Assembly (NCBI GenBank): GCA_025330725.1 | Contig: JAIWND010000010.1 | Coordinates: 1 to 64,000 of the forward strand | Length of the DNA stretch: 64,000 nt | Direction: 5' to 3' | Source: Chlamydoabsidia padenii | Lineage: Eukaryota; Mucoromycota; Mucoromycetes; Mucorales; Cunninghamellaceae | Shown here: piece after piece, positions 36,180-48,879 of the stretch | How the letters are laid out: each line of letters begins with the position of its first letter | Numbering within the stretch: position 1 is the first letter of the stretch | Position numbers and translations under genes: made by a program | The notes under the pieces: model-generated | Databases searched by the model: none | Told to the model about the DNA's origin: nothing | The model's input: the letters and a program-made list of their open reading frames with translations, nothing else

Positions 36180-37698
36180 CATCCTCACCCTTTTTAATCG
36201 TGTGTCGTCCATGCATGAGTGATGATGCCGATGTTTGATAGATGCAGTTGTTTATTTGTTGTTTGTTATTGCTGTTGCTGTTGTTGTTTATTGGTGATGG
36301 CGGGAAATCATATATCGCAACTACCAGAGGGTATATTACCCTGTCCCGTTGCCAAGTGCGAAGATACCACCAGCTTGAATCAGATCCCCAGTGTGCACAT
36401 AATCCCCATTGTATATGAGAGGAAAAAGTTATTATTTCCGCGAGAGTCAAAGAAGGATTACCATGTTCCGGTTGCGTCTTGATTGTCACATTACGCATAA
36501 AGCCCAACCAATTTTAGAATCTTGTCCAATGTTACTTTTCTCGTTGCTGTTGTCTGACTTGTACCATGGATAAGCCGTTTGAGATCTGCCAAATTGATGT
36601 TATGATAGTTGCATAAAGAGAATCCGGTATTGGAGTGAGGTCTGTTTTCGTCTTATACATTTGCTTTTACACACGCCTTGCAACGTCCAGCGTCTTCATT
36701 ATGTTGTTCCACCCAAAGAGCTTTGTACCTGCTTCATGCCGCTGAGGAACTTGTCGCTGATCGAGAGCCAATCGCCGTTTGAAATCCGTCGCCTATTTGA
36801 AAGATGTTGATGGGGTATTGGTGTTTCTTGAGTGCTTGAATGTTGTCCATAATAATTGATTCACTAACATCCCCCAACATGAATAAAATTAGTTTATATA
36901 TATATATATATATACTGCGACAGTTTCTTTTTTTTTTTTTTTCATTTAGTACTTACATGGTAGTTATACCAAGCTGTCCAACCATTAATATGGCGCCGAT
37001 GATCTTGACCAGATTGAATAGATCGTCGATCTTCAAAAAAGAAGCATATGTATCCCACAAGTATTGTTCAGCGTCGTCTTCCCAGCACATCCTTGTAGAT
37101 TCCAAAAGAGTTGGTGCTAAAGTCAGTCTTGAAGTGAGTGTAGCCCACGTTTTCGGAAGAGAGTGAGTCAAAGAAGGTGATCGTATTGCTCTTGCGTACA
37201 ACTTTTTGAATGAATGTGTCCCCACAATGATTAAAGATATCATAATTCCTAATAAAATATATGATATAATAAGCAAGGTTAATACGTTTCATTTTGTTTG
37301 TTTGATTTGTGTATTATATTGTTTGTTTACCCTTGGAGATTGCATTGAGTATACCAGGCAATTGATTTTCTTGTATACGATCTTGGGCACCCTTTACTTT
37401 GCTTTGAGACCAACTTTGGAAACCATTGGCGAGCTTTTTTTTGATCCTTGCAGTTGACAAAATATTTGGCTTCGAAGTTGACCAATTTGATTCCCATCGT
37501 AGGTTTGAGAGTGAGGTCCGAGAGTTCACCACCGTCTTTGGCCTTTGTTGTCGTCAGAGTAAAAGAGTCAAGTAGGCATTGCTGTGGTCGATAATGGCAT
37601 CTTGTAATTTAACTACTTTGCACTTGAGAGATGATGTCATTTGAAAGGCGATGTCAACATGAGCAGTGGCTTTTGATAAAACAGAGGGATCCAGATTC
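36180..37698 (-). pseudogene. Frameshifted multi-exon gene relic, family unknown
   Basis: Protein-like sequence in changing frames. From a Met at 37698 it begins MNLDPSVLSKATAHVDIAFQ and hits a stop after about 45 codons; the next plausible frame (DLTLKPTMGIKLVNFEAKYF, then FVNCKDQKKARQWFPKLV) shifts again before RIQENQLPGILNAISKG. A donor at about 37331 and acceptor at about 37258 splice cleanly to NYDIFNHCGDTFIQKVVRKS and TITFFDSLSSENVGYTHFKT, then another shift precedes AEQYLWDTYASFLKIDDLFN and a hydrophobic segment (VKIIGAILMVGQLGI). Further shifted pieces follow to about 36180, e.g. LCNYHNINLADLKRLIHG. At least four shifts mean it is broken unless the assembly is poor here. I do not recognise the family. 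Confidence 0.5.
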
Positions 37699-37787
37699 AT
37701 TGGAGTTTATTTAGTTGATTGATAAGAAGAGGAAGAAAAGGAAAAAGAAATAAAAATCCAAGCTGAAAAAAAAAGGATGGCAAATCG

Positions 37788-37800
37788 TCGGGTTTTGAAA
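37788..37800 (-). promoter_or_regulatory. TTnAAAnSCCGMY element upstream of the pseudogene
   Basis: TTTCAAAACCCGAC on the minus strand, about 90 bp before the first Met of the relic, i.e. in the same place and orientation as before eEF2. Confidence 0.4.
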
Positions 37801-38984
37801 TACTAATGCAAAAGCCGGGTAAAGGAATCAAAGAAAGGAGCCCAGATCAGTATACACAACCCATTTTGAGTAAAATATGGTTTTTCTTTTTACATCACAA
37901 ACATAAAGCTATAAATGTGCTTTTATTTGTTACAAAGAACAAGCTGAGAAAGGGATCATCCACATGGTCTATCCGGGCTCATCTCACTGGATAGTCAGCT
38001 TCCCGAGGACAATGCAACTGCATACGTAGTTTTATCTATACTGACAAAAGAAAAAAAAAATGATTTGACTAGTGGAATTTGAGAGGCAACGTGGATGATG
38101 ACAACAAAAAGTAAAAGGATCGTTAAATTGAAACCCCGACCCCTCGACATTAACAAGGAATATCGTGATGATGAGAATGATAAAGTGATTGCTGAAATCA
38201 CTAGTCCAGTAAAAGAAAAAGGAAAGAAAAGAATAATGATGATGAATCACTACTTTTTTTGGTTTGAATGACGAGAAGAATTCATGCCAAGGGAGCCGTA
38301 CCAGCCGAAACCAATGTTTTTGATTATTCCGACCTTGTTGTTATTGATGTTCCATAAAGTCAAGTATCGACTCGCCATTAGTCATTTATTTCATACGTAT
38401 CATGCATGATATGAACAAGATGGTGGAAAACGGAAAAAACGAAAAAACGAAATGAAATCATGCGGGGAGTCAAAATTCAAACGCCGACTGCATGAAAACA
38501 ACTTGCCGTCATCATCATCATGAACAAGAGCATGAAAATGATCACTAGACTCTCCGAGGCACAGGTTTCAATTATAGAAACAATTTTATAAACAACAAAA
38601 CATATTTTTGTCAAGCCAATAAGAAATGATGATGATGAACATGATGAGGAAGATCAAACCCTGAACCCTTCATCCTGTTGAACCCAATCAAGTTTTTTTT
38701 TTGATTTTTTTTTTTGAGTTTATGCATTTTATTATTGCTGGGCTTTTTATTTGAGATTGCTTAGTATAAACATCAAGTCTATATATAACTTCAATAGGGT
38801 GGATAGAGAGAGAGAGAGAAAGAGGGAAAATGAGGAACAGATCAAACTTGAATACAAACACAACCCTATTTCCTCGAAAAAACCGACATAAATATAACTC
38901 GAGATTTCTTTTATAACACCCTTCTTTTACATTTTATTTTTTTTTCCTCATTTTTACATATACACTTTTTATAAAAATATCATT
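37801..38984. other. Intergenic stretch with two element matches
   Basis: About 1.2 kb without a gene that I can support. TTGAAACCCCGAC occurs at about 38128 and TTCAAACGCCGAC at 38476-38488. The region just before the next gene is a pyrimidine-rich leader with a GAGA microsatellite near 38806-38819. Confidence 0.5.
38476..38488 (+). promoter_or_regulatory. TTnAAAnSCCGMY element upstream of the NmrA-like gene
   Basis: TTCAAACGCCGAC on the plus strand, about 500 bp before the NmrA-like start codon, farther away than the other promoter copies. Confidence 0.3.
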
Positions 38985-40138
38985 ATGCTCTTAATCACTG
39001 AAGCTGATCAATATATGGGATACTCTGTTGCTTCTCACCTTGGACGATTTCCTCAACTTCGGTCAAAGATTCGATTGATATGTAAAGACAAGAAAGTTTG
39101 CTTGAACTTTGAAAACAAGGGGATGGATGTTCGAGCTGTGGATTATACCCATCCTCATCATCTCTCTTTGGCACTAAGAGGTGTGGACCATCTTATCATG
39201 GCGATAGGGTACGACAACAATCGGGTTTCTATGGCTACACATTTGGTTCAAATGGCCGTGCAGTCGGGGGTCCAATCCATCGTCCTGATTTCTCATGTTG
39301 GGGCTGTTTCTCACTTGCATGATTCCCTAAAACAGTATGCGGAAATTGAAAAGTTGGTAGTCGAGTCAGATATTCAATGGACCATTCTCAGGTAACATCC
39401 AACCATTTGACCATCACCACAAAACCAACTCACTTTTTTTTTTTTCTTTATGTATATAGACCTGATTGGGTGAACCAGAACTTTCATTTGTGGGCTCCTT
39501 TTATTGAAAAGCACCGTCATTTACCATTACCAGTACCGGATGATACCGAAATGTGCCCGATTGATATTACTGATATATGCAAGGTGATCGAACATCTCTT
39601 GATTGTGGATGGTAGGGAATGGAAATCTAAACTGGATGATCTGCATGATGGACAAGTTTACACCTTGACAGGTTCTCAAACAACCAACCCGAAAGCTTTG
39701 GTACAAATGTTGTCACAAGTAACTGGATATACTAAAATGGAATACAAATGGACACGGCCAATGGATTTGGCTTATTATCTTCAAGAGTTGAAACGAGATA
39801 TCTGGTTTGATGCTCGTCTTAAACAAGAGAATGCTCAAATATACCGTGATGATTTCGATAATTTCAATTACCGCTCTAAAGCATTTGCTGCCCCGACCAG
39901 TAAGTCCATTTCAAAAAGGAAATTCAGGGGTAAAAAGAAAGAAATAGACTGACAACATTTCTTTTGTTTTATTATTATAGATACTCAAATTCAAACAATG
40001 CTAGATTACTTTGATTGGATCCAAACAACATCAAGTAGTATTATTGTTCCACACACGCCTATGATTACCTCTTTACCTTGTCGCCCCATTCGAAAGTTTT
40101 TCCAGGAAAATGCAAACACATTTAAACCCAGAGTATAG
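38985..40138 (+). CDS. NmrA-like NAD(P)-binding protein
   Basis: Atypical short-chain dehydrogenase of the NmrA/HSCARG type. Three exons (38985-39391, 39460-39899, 39981-40138) give 334 residues. The N terminus MLLITEADQYMGYSVASHLG replaces the usual G-x-x-G-x-x-G of the Rossmann fold with a degenerate version (no second and third Gly in the usual spacing), which suggests weak or altered dinucleotide binding. Later family features are LRGVDHLIMAIGYDN, SGVQSIVLISHVGA, the Y-x3-x-E stretch KQYAEIEKLVVESDIQWTIL and RPDWVNQNF. Substrate unknown; members act as redox sensors or reductases. Confidence 0.8.
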
Positions 40139-40621
40139 ATATTAATAGTTACTGTTTGTATATTCTGTTAAGTAGTACATATGATATGAAATATATATAA
40201 TAATAAACAACCACGGTTATAAAAAGGATCACCACCCAAGTGTACAACAATGAAACGCACAACAAATGATGATCATCATCAAATCTAATTATAGTCTTAA
40301 ATCAATTCCATATCTATCGCACTAGTCATATCATACATAGTGTGTATGTGTGTGCCATGAGATGAAATCCATGCATCACAAAGCCGAAAAAACAACAACA
40401 ATTGCATCTAGAGTCAACATACAGTACATTACTGTATTTACATCTTGTATTATGCGTAAACCTATTGAACAAACGCATCATAACTGTGTCATATCACGCA
40501 CGTCAAATACAATTCACCTGCATGATTAATCCCCTTCAAAGTTACTTTTATTATTTTTATTATTAATGTATTGTGTTAATCCAGATATACTACTTTGTTT
40601 ACTATATTATAACTATGTTGA
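40139..40621. other. Intergenic stretch between convergent genes
   Basis: About 480 bp between the 3' ends of the NmrA-like and Ubc4/5 genes, with polyadenylation-like AATAAA-type sequence (AATAATAAAC near 40197). No gene is seen. Confidence 0.5.
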
Positions 40622-41641
<1,020 letters not shown>

Positions 41642-41728
41642 CTTTGATACTTTCTTTGTTGAGTTGAGAAAAGAAAAAGAAAAAAGAGAAAGAAAGAAAA
41701 AAAATGAGCCTAGATCGTTCTCAGAATA

Positions 41729-41742
41729 TTTGAAATCCCGCC
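41729..41742 (+). promoter_or_regulatory. TTnAAAnSCCGMY element between UBC4 and SWD2
   Basis: TTTGAAATCCCGCC sits nearly midway in the short divergent promoter, 88 bp from the Ubc4 start and 67 bp from the Swd2 start. Confidence 0.5.
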
Positions 41743-41808
41743 ATCAAACACACACAGATGTCACAGCCCATGAAATTTTTATTCCTTTGTACTTTCTCTT
41801 CCCACTTT

Positions 41809-43348
41809 ATGGATCCTCTTCCGTTGACTCCTACCTTACTATCAAGTTTCAAGATAACAAAATCCTTTAGTGTCAATCGTCGCCCATTGACTTCTTTATC
41901 CTTTGATGATACTGGTGAATTATGTGTTACTTCGGCAGAAGATGAAAGTCTGAAAGTATATGACTGCAAAGACGGAACGTAAGCTTTTGGTAAAAAAAGA
42001 AAAAGAACAAGAAAAACAAGACAATGAAGAAAACAGTAATGATATTGAACTGATACTAACATATTATTATCAATAGGCTTAAAACAACACTCTTTAGTAG
42101 GAAATATGGGGTCGGCTTGGCTAGATTTACTCATCAAGCTAGTAATGTTATCTATGGATCAACAAAAGAAGACGGTAAGGGAAGCCATGGTATGACCAAC
42201 ACAACTAAATAATTTGCCTCTCTCTTTATTACTAGATACGTTACGCTACTTATCATTACACGACAACAAGTTTATCCGATACTTTAGGGGCCACAAGAAG
42301 CGGTAAGTACTATACATACCATAGTTAAACAAACGAGAAAGTAGGAATTAACTTTATCATTAGTGTGGTATCCTTGGAAATGTCACCTTCTGATGATCAC
42401 TTTATCTCCTCCTCTTTGGATAACACAGTCAGATTATGGGATTTAAGATCACCTAATTGTCAGGTAATCAATCATTCATTCGAATGGGTCAAACTAACTT
42501 TTTTCTTTTCTCTCTTTTTTAGGGACTGATCAATGCAACAAGCAGGCCTATTGCATCCATTGATAACGCTGGTTTGGTATTTGGTGTTGGAATAGGGTCT
42601 GAAACAATCCGTCTATATGACATTCGATCTTACGACACGGTATAACAAACATTATTATACATTATCCTCTAGGAAACTAACTAACCACTGTCTTTTATTG
42701 TATAGGGTCCATTTGCTACTTGGACAATCATTGATCCACACTTACCTTCAGATAATTCTTATTGGACAAGTCTCAAATTCACCAATGATGGACAACATAT
42801 TCTCATCACTACCTCTGGAAACACTCATTACCTTATACACGCATTCGAAGGGAGAATTGTCAAACGACTGATGGGTGACTCGATTAATCAAGAACAAGGT
42901 GGTTATCAATGTGGGGAACAAGTAGGTTTATCTCCTGATGCTAAATTTGCGTTTGCGGGTGGTCAAGATGGCGTGGTGCGTGTGTGGGATCTGCTTGACA
43001 AGAATGATCCAAATGATCCACCACCAATGATGGATGCTCCGGTCATGACTTTATTACAGCCTCGGGAAAATCATTATGGTCCAGATCGTGCTATACGGAT
43101 CTTGGGCTTTAATCCTTCTTACATGATGATGGTATCTGGTGGGAATGAATTGGTAAGTGGCAAAAAAAAACAAAAAAAAAAGCAAAAAAAAAAAAAAAAA
43201 AAAAACGACATCATCCCCCGGGCTGTCTATTTTAACCATGACATAAAAACTATTACCGGTCTATCAATCGTCGAAGAATCATTCATTTATACTAACTGCC
43301 CTTACATTTTACTAGGACTTTTGGGAACCTACAGACTTGTCACTATGA
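41809..43348 (+). CDS. SWD2: WD40 protein Swd2/WDR82
   Basis: Subunit of the COMPASS histone H3K4 methyltransferase and of the cleavage/polyadenylation (or PTW/PP1) complex. Seven exons (41809-41978, 42077-42174, 42236-42302, 42364-42463, 42523-42639, 42706-43152, 43316-43348) give 343 residues, close to the 313 of WDR82. Highly conserved blocks are [52 protein letters not shown] and [14 protein letters not shown]. The start at 41809 was preferred to an in-frame Met 51 bases upstream because it matches the family start ([14 protein letters not shown]). The last intron is A-rich and reads through for a long way, so its acceptor (TACTAG, 43310-43315) was chosen to recover the conserved final DFWEPT. 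Confidence 0.95.
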
Positions 43349-43679
43349 AAAACAAGAAAACTCATCATACCTATCATTTATGTATTGCTCTCTACTTATA
43401 TTCCCCCCCCTTTTTTTTAAAAAAAAAACTAGTCATTATATTTAATCAATCTCAAACCAATAAAAAAGTGTCTATTTTACAATGATTACATAGTGTAGTT
43501 GACGAATGAAAATTCCAGTTAGCGATAATAAGAATATAAGGGGTTCATGCAACTTACCATTACTACATTACACCTCGCCACCGAACAAGTACTTGAATAA
43601 ACTTTGTATTGTTGCTGTTGTGCTGCTGGTGTAAAAGCGGGGTGGTCGATATTGGTCGCCATTTTGTAAACTCCTTTCT

Positions 43680-44504
43680 TTAAAATTTTATTGCTGCATT
43701 TTGATCTCGCCACCGCAAAGTAAATTCTTTTTTTCTTCCAATGCAATCAGAGTTGATACAGGCCACGATTCCTGAATTCAGTTTGGTGCTATCCCGCCGC
43801 TGTGGGTGAACAACCCGAGAGTCACAGAGACAACATAGTTTCGGTGTAAGGTATTCATTAGTTTCATGAACTGATGCCTTTTCTTTGAGAGATTGTTGTA
43901 ACTTGGTTGTATTTTGGCGCTGGTATCTTTTTATTCTTGAATCATGCATGACCTTGGCTAGCATCCCCATCACAACTGACTTGGCTTGACGGGGTTTCAA
44001 CTTGTGATCCACTGGGTTTCGTATTAATGCTTTTTCCGCAAATGCATAGCCCTTGCCGTTGAACCTTTCCATAGTTTTGCTTCTTGATCCATGGAAATTG
44101 GTGGGTAGAATGTGTACAGAATATGTCGGTATTGCTGACTTTCATGTAAGGTCCCAATGTAAACATGGTGCTGATCGTCTTGGTTTTTATGCACTTGTTC
44201 AATCTCCGACAGATATCCTTCAGCGGCACTGATATTGGTTTGCTCCTTTTTTTTTTTCTTCATGACATGGCGGCAATAGTCGGTTCTTAAATGGTTACTA
44301 ATTCTTTGAGGTTGGATATTATTGGAGTGGACCTTCATCAACTTCTGTACTTGCTTTGCATCATAATTTTCCATTTCTTCTTCCAGTGGTACGTGCAAAA
44401 CAATGAGATTTGATTCATGCAACTGAAGGCTGTGTTTTGATTTCAGATCCCGATTCTGCATGAATTTTCCAATCCAGCAAACCAAGTATCGTTGCCAGGG
44501 GTAG
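43680..44504 (-). pseudogene. Decayed Fanzor/TnpB-like RNA-guided nuclease gene
   Basis: Two overlapping frames on the minus strand (44504-44024 and 44072-43680) read as one broken protein with a shift near 44050. The 3' part ends with a TnpB/Fanzor-type zinc finger and RuvC-III segment: TNEYLTPKLCCLCDSR, then VACINSDCIGRKKEF, then LRWRDQNAAIKF. The order C-x2-C ... C-x4-C ... R-D-x-N-A-A, just before the stop, is the IS605/IS607 TnpB and Fanzor signature, and Mucorales genomes are known to carry such genes. The RuvC-I and RuvC-II acidic residues are not visible in the 5' piece, which starts without a Met at an acceptor-like CTCTTAG. It is thus truncated and frameshifted. The family call rests on the last 60 residues. 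Confidence 0.55.
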
Positions 44505-46100
44505 CCTAAGAGAGAAGTAATTTACGTTTGAAAAAAAAAAACCAAAGTCTTTTCATCATGATATGCTTATTATTGGGGTCAAAAAACATTAAACTTCCAC
44601 AAATACATAGTGAATGTTATTTTTAGCAATATCACATAATTAATGTCATTTTTGCCATTGATATAAAATTATTGTTATTTTTGCCATTAGTATTTTTTTT
44701 TTTTTACAATATGTTTATTGAGTGTTATTACTTCTGATGTATGTCAATTAAAAGTTTTTAATCAAATTGTGTATCTTATGGTGTAGAAAGACATCTCTCA
44801 TCCTCATCCTCTTCATATTTTTGTTTTTTCGTGCTTTTAGTCCATTATCAACATCAACATATCCAACAAGAACACAGTAACAGCAACAGCAGCAGAAGTA
44901 ACAACACCAACCCGGGGGGGGGCATAGATATTTTCGCTGTCCAGCTAATTTTGGATTTTACACGATTCATCATGTTTATAGGTGTTATCCATCGTGATAC
45001 ATAAATCATTCATGATAAAAACATATTCATTGATAAAAGTATTTTTATTCACCAGCAAACATAAGATAAAACAAGACTTTATTGACATTAAGATTCAATA
45101 TAACACTATATCTACAATGAAACTAATCTACCACTATTGTTATCCACAAGATATCATACTTTGATCTTGCTGGACCAATGATTGATTTGCCATTCATATA
45201 TATCCCCAGTTCCAATCAAGAGGTGTACCATCATCGCACTTGACCACCCAATCCATCCTCGATGTCCACCGCGTTTGCGATAGCATCATTCTTCTTTTCA
45301 ACCAAGGCCTATTGCATTCCATTCAGAACACGTCATCCTTTTTCCCAGTTTGTTGTATCAGCCAAAAAAGAGATTCGTCCAGGATCAGTTGGTAGGTATT
45401 GATTCTACATCAACATGAATTGAAAAGCATTAGTATTAGAGTCTTGGGTAAGGTGATTGTCCAAGAAGAAAGATAAAATATACATTACTACCACTTTCTC
45501 TTTGTACCTTTGCCGTGTTGATCCTGTTTGGATATCTTCCAAGAGAGCCCATTACTACCACAGTCAGTTGCTTCGTCACCTCTTTTTGTTTCTCTTTATC
45601 ATTCAATCGTTACAACAAATGGGAGTTCCTTGTTGAAGAGGACCAAGTTGAATGTCTTTGGAATGGAAATTCAAAGAAGAAGGAAATGCTTTTTCGCCAA
45701 GTTGTTAAAATCCCGCCACATTGCCAACTATAAAAACGCGATTTCTAAAATTCCTTTTCTTTCCTTCTCTTTCCTCTTTTTTTTTTCTTTTTTTTAAACT
45801 CCCCTATACAAAAACCTCCCCTTTAAACAAACCCCCCTCCAAGAACCTGTGTTTGACAGACAAGTTGTCCCCCGCACTCATTCCTATTACTGGCCATGAT
45901 TACAAGATGGGTTAATTCACACACAAAAGTAATCAATGAATCACCTGATGGCTGTCTATATGAAAAACCTGTTTTCTGGTGGATGTAATCTCATGGCTTC
46001 CTCTCTCTTATTGTGACTCTGGTCATAAAGGTAAGTGATTGCATCTTGATTGATACCCTGCCAAAGTTGTTACTGTTTTATACTCTAACTGATTTGTTAA
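44505..46100. other. Gene-poor AT-rich stretch next to the tandem array
   Basis: About 1.6 kb with no recognisable gene. There are poly(T) runs near 44694-44705 and 45780-45795, a G-run at 44914-44920, and GTTAAAATCCCGCC at 45704-45717. It separates the Fanzor relic from the tandem array. Confidence 0.5.
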
Positions 46101-46129
46101 TTATTTACGCTAGGTTTATGCTCCCTCTT

Positions 46130-46447
46130 TGCCTCAAATATGTGAAGTCTCCTGTTAGTAATCAAATGGATAAGTTGGCAGATTTTGCGAGGCGGCTACC
46201 TTTGTGTAGAATAGCGGCTTGGCCTAGCCTTGTCGCCGTGGCAGGACGTAGGCGACATCGTGTCCTGTTCCAAACCTGGATCTGCTGGCGAATGGGTTGT
46301 GCTGGTAAAGCGGGATGTCTGGTATGTTGAAGCATTATTGTGGATCTACCTATTCTCGGGCATGTTGCACTAGCCACCAGTTACGGCGCTCCATTTGATT
46401 CTTGGGGATGGATCATGATGTGTAATGTTCATGGGTACTTTATGGTA

Positions 46448-46483
<36 letters not shown>

Positions 46484-48510
46484 ATGAAAAGACAATGTTA
46501 CTAATTATCCTTCTTGCTCTTATTGCAGGTTTGTCTCCATGCATTATGGTCGGGCTTTCTTTCTTGATTGTTTTCTCTGGTGGTGTATGGTCTCTCTTTG
46601 CTTCTGATACAAAGTAAGTAAACAAGAAACAAAAACATGAAAAGACAAGATTACTAATAACACTTCTTGCTCTTATTGTAGGCTTGTCTTCCTTTATTGT
46701 TACTTGGCTTCCATGTTTGTTGTCACTTGTGGTGTATGGTCTCTCTTTGTCCCTGATATGTGAAGTCTCCTGTTAGCAATCAAATGGATAAGTTGGCAGA
46801 TTTTGCGAGGCGGCTACCTTTGTGTAGAATAGCGATTAGGCCTAGCCTTTTTGCCGTGGCAGGACGTAGGCGACATCGTGTCCTGTTCCAAACCTGGATC
46901 TGCTGGCGAATGGGTTGTGCTGGTAAAGCGGGATGTCTGGTATGTTGAAGCATTAATGTGGATCTACCTATTCTCGGGCATGTTGCACTAGCCACCAGTT
47001 ACGGCGCTCCATTTGATTCTTGGGGATGGATCATGATGTACAATATTTATGGGTACTTTATTGTAAGTGAAGGAAAAAAAAACATGAAAAGACAATGTTA
47101 CTAATTATCCTTGTTGTTCTTATTGTAGGTTTGTCTTCATGTATTATGGTTGGGCTTTCTTCCTTGATTATTTTATCTGGTGTTTCGTGGTCTCTCTTTG
47201 CTTTTGGTACAAAGTAAGTAAAGAAGAAGAAAACAACATGAAAAGACAATGTTACTAATCATTCTTCTTGCTCTTATTGTAGGTTTGTCTTCATTTATTG
47301 TTACTTGGCTTCCATGTTTGTTGTCACTTGTGGTATATGGTCTCTCTGTCCCTGATATGTGACGTCTCCTGTTAGTAATCAAATGGATAAGTTGGCAGAT
47401 TTTGCGAGGCGGCTACCTTTGTGTAGAATAGTGATTAGGCCTAGCCTTTTTGCCGTGGCAGGACGTAGGCGACATCGTGTCTTGTTCCAAACCTGGATCT
47501 GCTGGCGAATGGGTTGTGCTGGTAAAGCGGGATGTCTGGTATGTTGAAGCATCAATGTGGATCTACCTATTCTCGGGCTTGTTGCATTCGCCACCAGTTA
47601 CGGCGCTCCATTTGATTCTTGGGGATGGATCATGATGAACAGTGTTTATGGGTACTTTATGGTAAGCAAAGAAAAAAAAAAACAAGAAAAGACAATGTTA
47701 CTAATCACACTTCTTGTTCTTATTGTAGGTTTGTCTTCATGCGTTAAGGTGGGCTTTCTTCTTTCATTGTTGTCTCTGGTGGTGTATAATCTCTCTTTGT
47801 TTCTGCTACAAAGTAAGTTTCGAAGAAAAAAACCAAGAAAAGACAATGTTACTAATCGCTCTTTTTGGTCTTACTATAGGTTTGTCTTGCTGTATTGCTA
47901 CTTGCCTTCGATGTTTATTGTCACTTGTGGTGTATGATCTCTCTTTGTCCCTGATATGTGAAATCTCCTGTTAGTAATCAAATGGATAAGTTGGCAGATT
48001 TTGCGAGGCGGCTACCTTTGTGTAGAATAGCGGCTTGGCCTAGCCTTGTCGCCGTGGCAGGACGTAGGCGACATCGTGTCCTGTTCCAAACCTGGATCTG
48101 CTGGCGAATGGGTTGTGCTGGTAAAGCGGGATGTCTGGTATGTTGAAGCATTATTGCGGATCTACCTAGTCTCGGGCATGTTGCACTAGCCACCAGTTAC
48201 GGCGCTCCATTTGATTCATGGGGATGGATCATGATGTGCAATGTTCATGGGTACTTTATTGTAAGTAAAGAAAAAAACAACATGAAAAGACAATGTTACT
48301 AATCACTTCTTGGTCTTATTGTAGGTTTGTCTTCATTCGTTATGGTTTGGCTTTATTCCTTGATTGTTGTCTCTGGTGTTTCGTGGTCTCTCTTTGATTC
48401 TGGTACGAAGTAAGAAAAAAACAAGAAAAGTCAAGATTATTAACCACATTTCTTCTGGTTGTAGGTTTTGTCTTTCTGTTGGTTGTTTCATACTTGGTTT
48501 ATTTAATACG
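46130..48510 (+). repeat. Nested tandem array: four ~600-bp units
   Basis: Four units start at about 46135, 46752, 47352 and 47951 (period about 617, 600, 599). Each has a nearly invariant, GC-richer block of about 300 bp (landmark GAGGCGGCTACCTTTG), then two related modules of about 130-150 bp. Each module is flanked by sequence that looks like an intron: GTAAG, A-rich tract, ATGAAAAGACAATG, TTACTAAT, pyrimidines, and TTGTAG or TTGCAG. So the array contains eight intron-like segments and eight exon-like segments rich in Phe/Leu/Val codons. The conserved block is open in one frame on both strands in all four copies, but no family is recognised. A poly(A) of 32 lies at 46451-46482. The array abuts a retrotransposon gag fragment. 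Confidence 0.85.
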
Positions 48511-48544
48511 GCAAGGAACGGCGTGAATGACAAGATCTTCTCCA

Positions 48545-48879
48545 ACTCTTACTTGGAACGCCGATGACGGACTATATTTACAACTTATGCAACGGAAGCA
48601 CGACAATGGATGGCAAGATACGATTCTCTGGCGGAATTCTTTGGCTACATTCCTATGGAAATGGTGGAAGAACTACAAGCTGTGTTGGAAGGGCAAGCTT
48701 TTAGTTGGTATACTCGGCTACAATGTACTACCAAGAAGGACTGTGTGGCACTGAATGGCAAATTCTTACATCAATATAATGAAGACTCATATCCTGTTAT
48801 GGCGGCTGTTGACGAACTCAAGTTAATCAAGCAAGAAAAAATGGCAATTGGTGAACTGGCTTTTACATTATTACAGTAG
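48545..48879 (+). mobile_element. LTR-retrotransposon gag fragment
   Basis: A reading frame of about 100 residues that matches the Retrotrans_gag pattern of Ty3/gypsy elements: YATEARQWMARYDSLAEFFG, then ELQAVLEGQAFSWYTRLQ, then LNGKFLHQYNEDSYPVMAAV and DELKLIKQEKMAIGELAF, ending with a stop at 48877-48879. The tryptophan-containing 'GQAFSWY' and the terminal 'L-x-x-L-K-Q' are the diagnostic parts. No protease, reverse transcriptase or LTR is present nearby, so it is a solo remnant. Confidence 0.7.

Noticed and set aside
46135..48250. Short open frames on both strands of the array's conserved block (about 62 residues plus, 71 residues minus) in all four copies
   Set aside because: They persist because the copies are nearly identical, not because of selection shown at codon level; both strands being open argues against either being clearly coding, and no family is recognised.
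46130..48510. CRISPR-like reading of the regular repeats
   Set aside because: Units are about 600 bp, with no short repeats or unique spacers, and the genome is eukaryotic.
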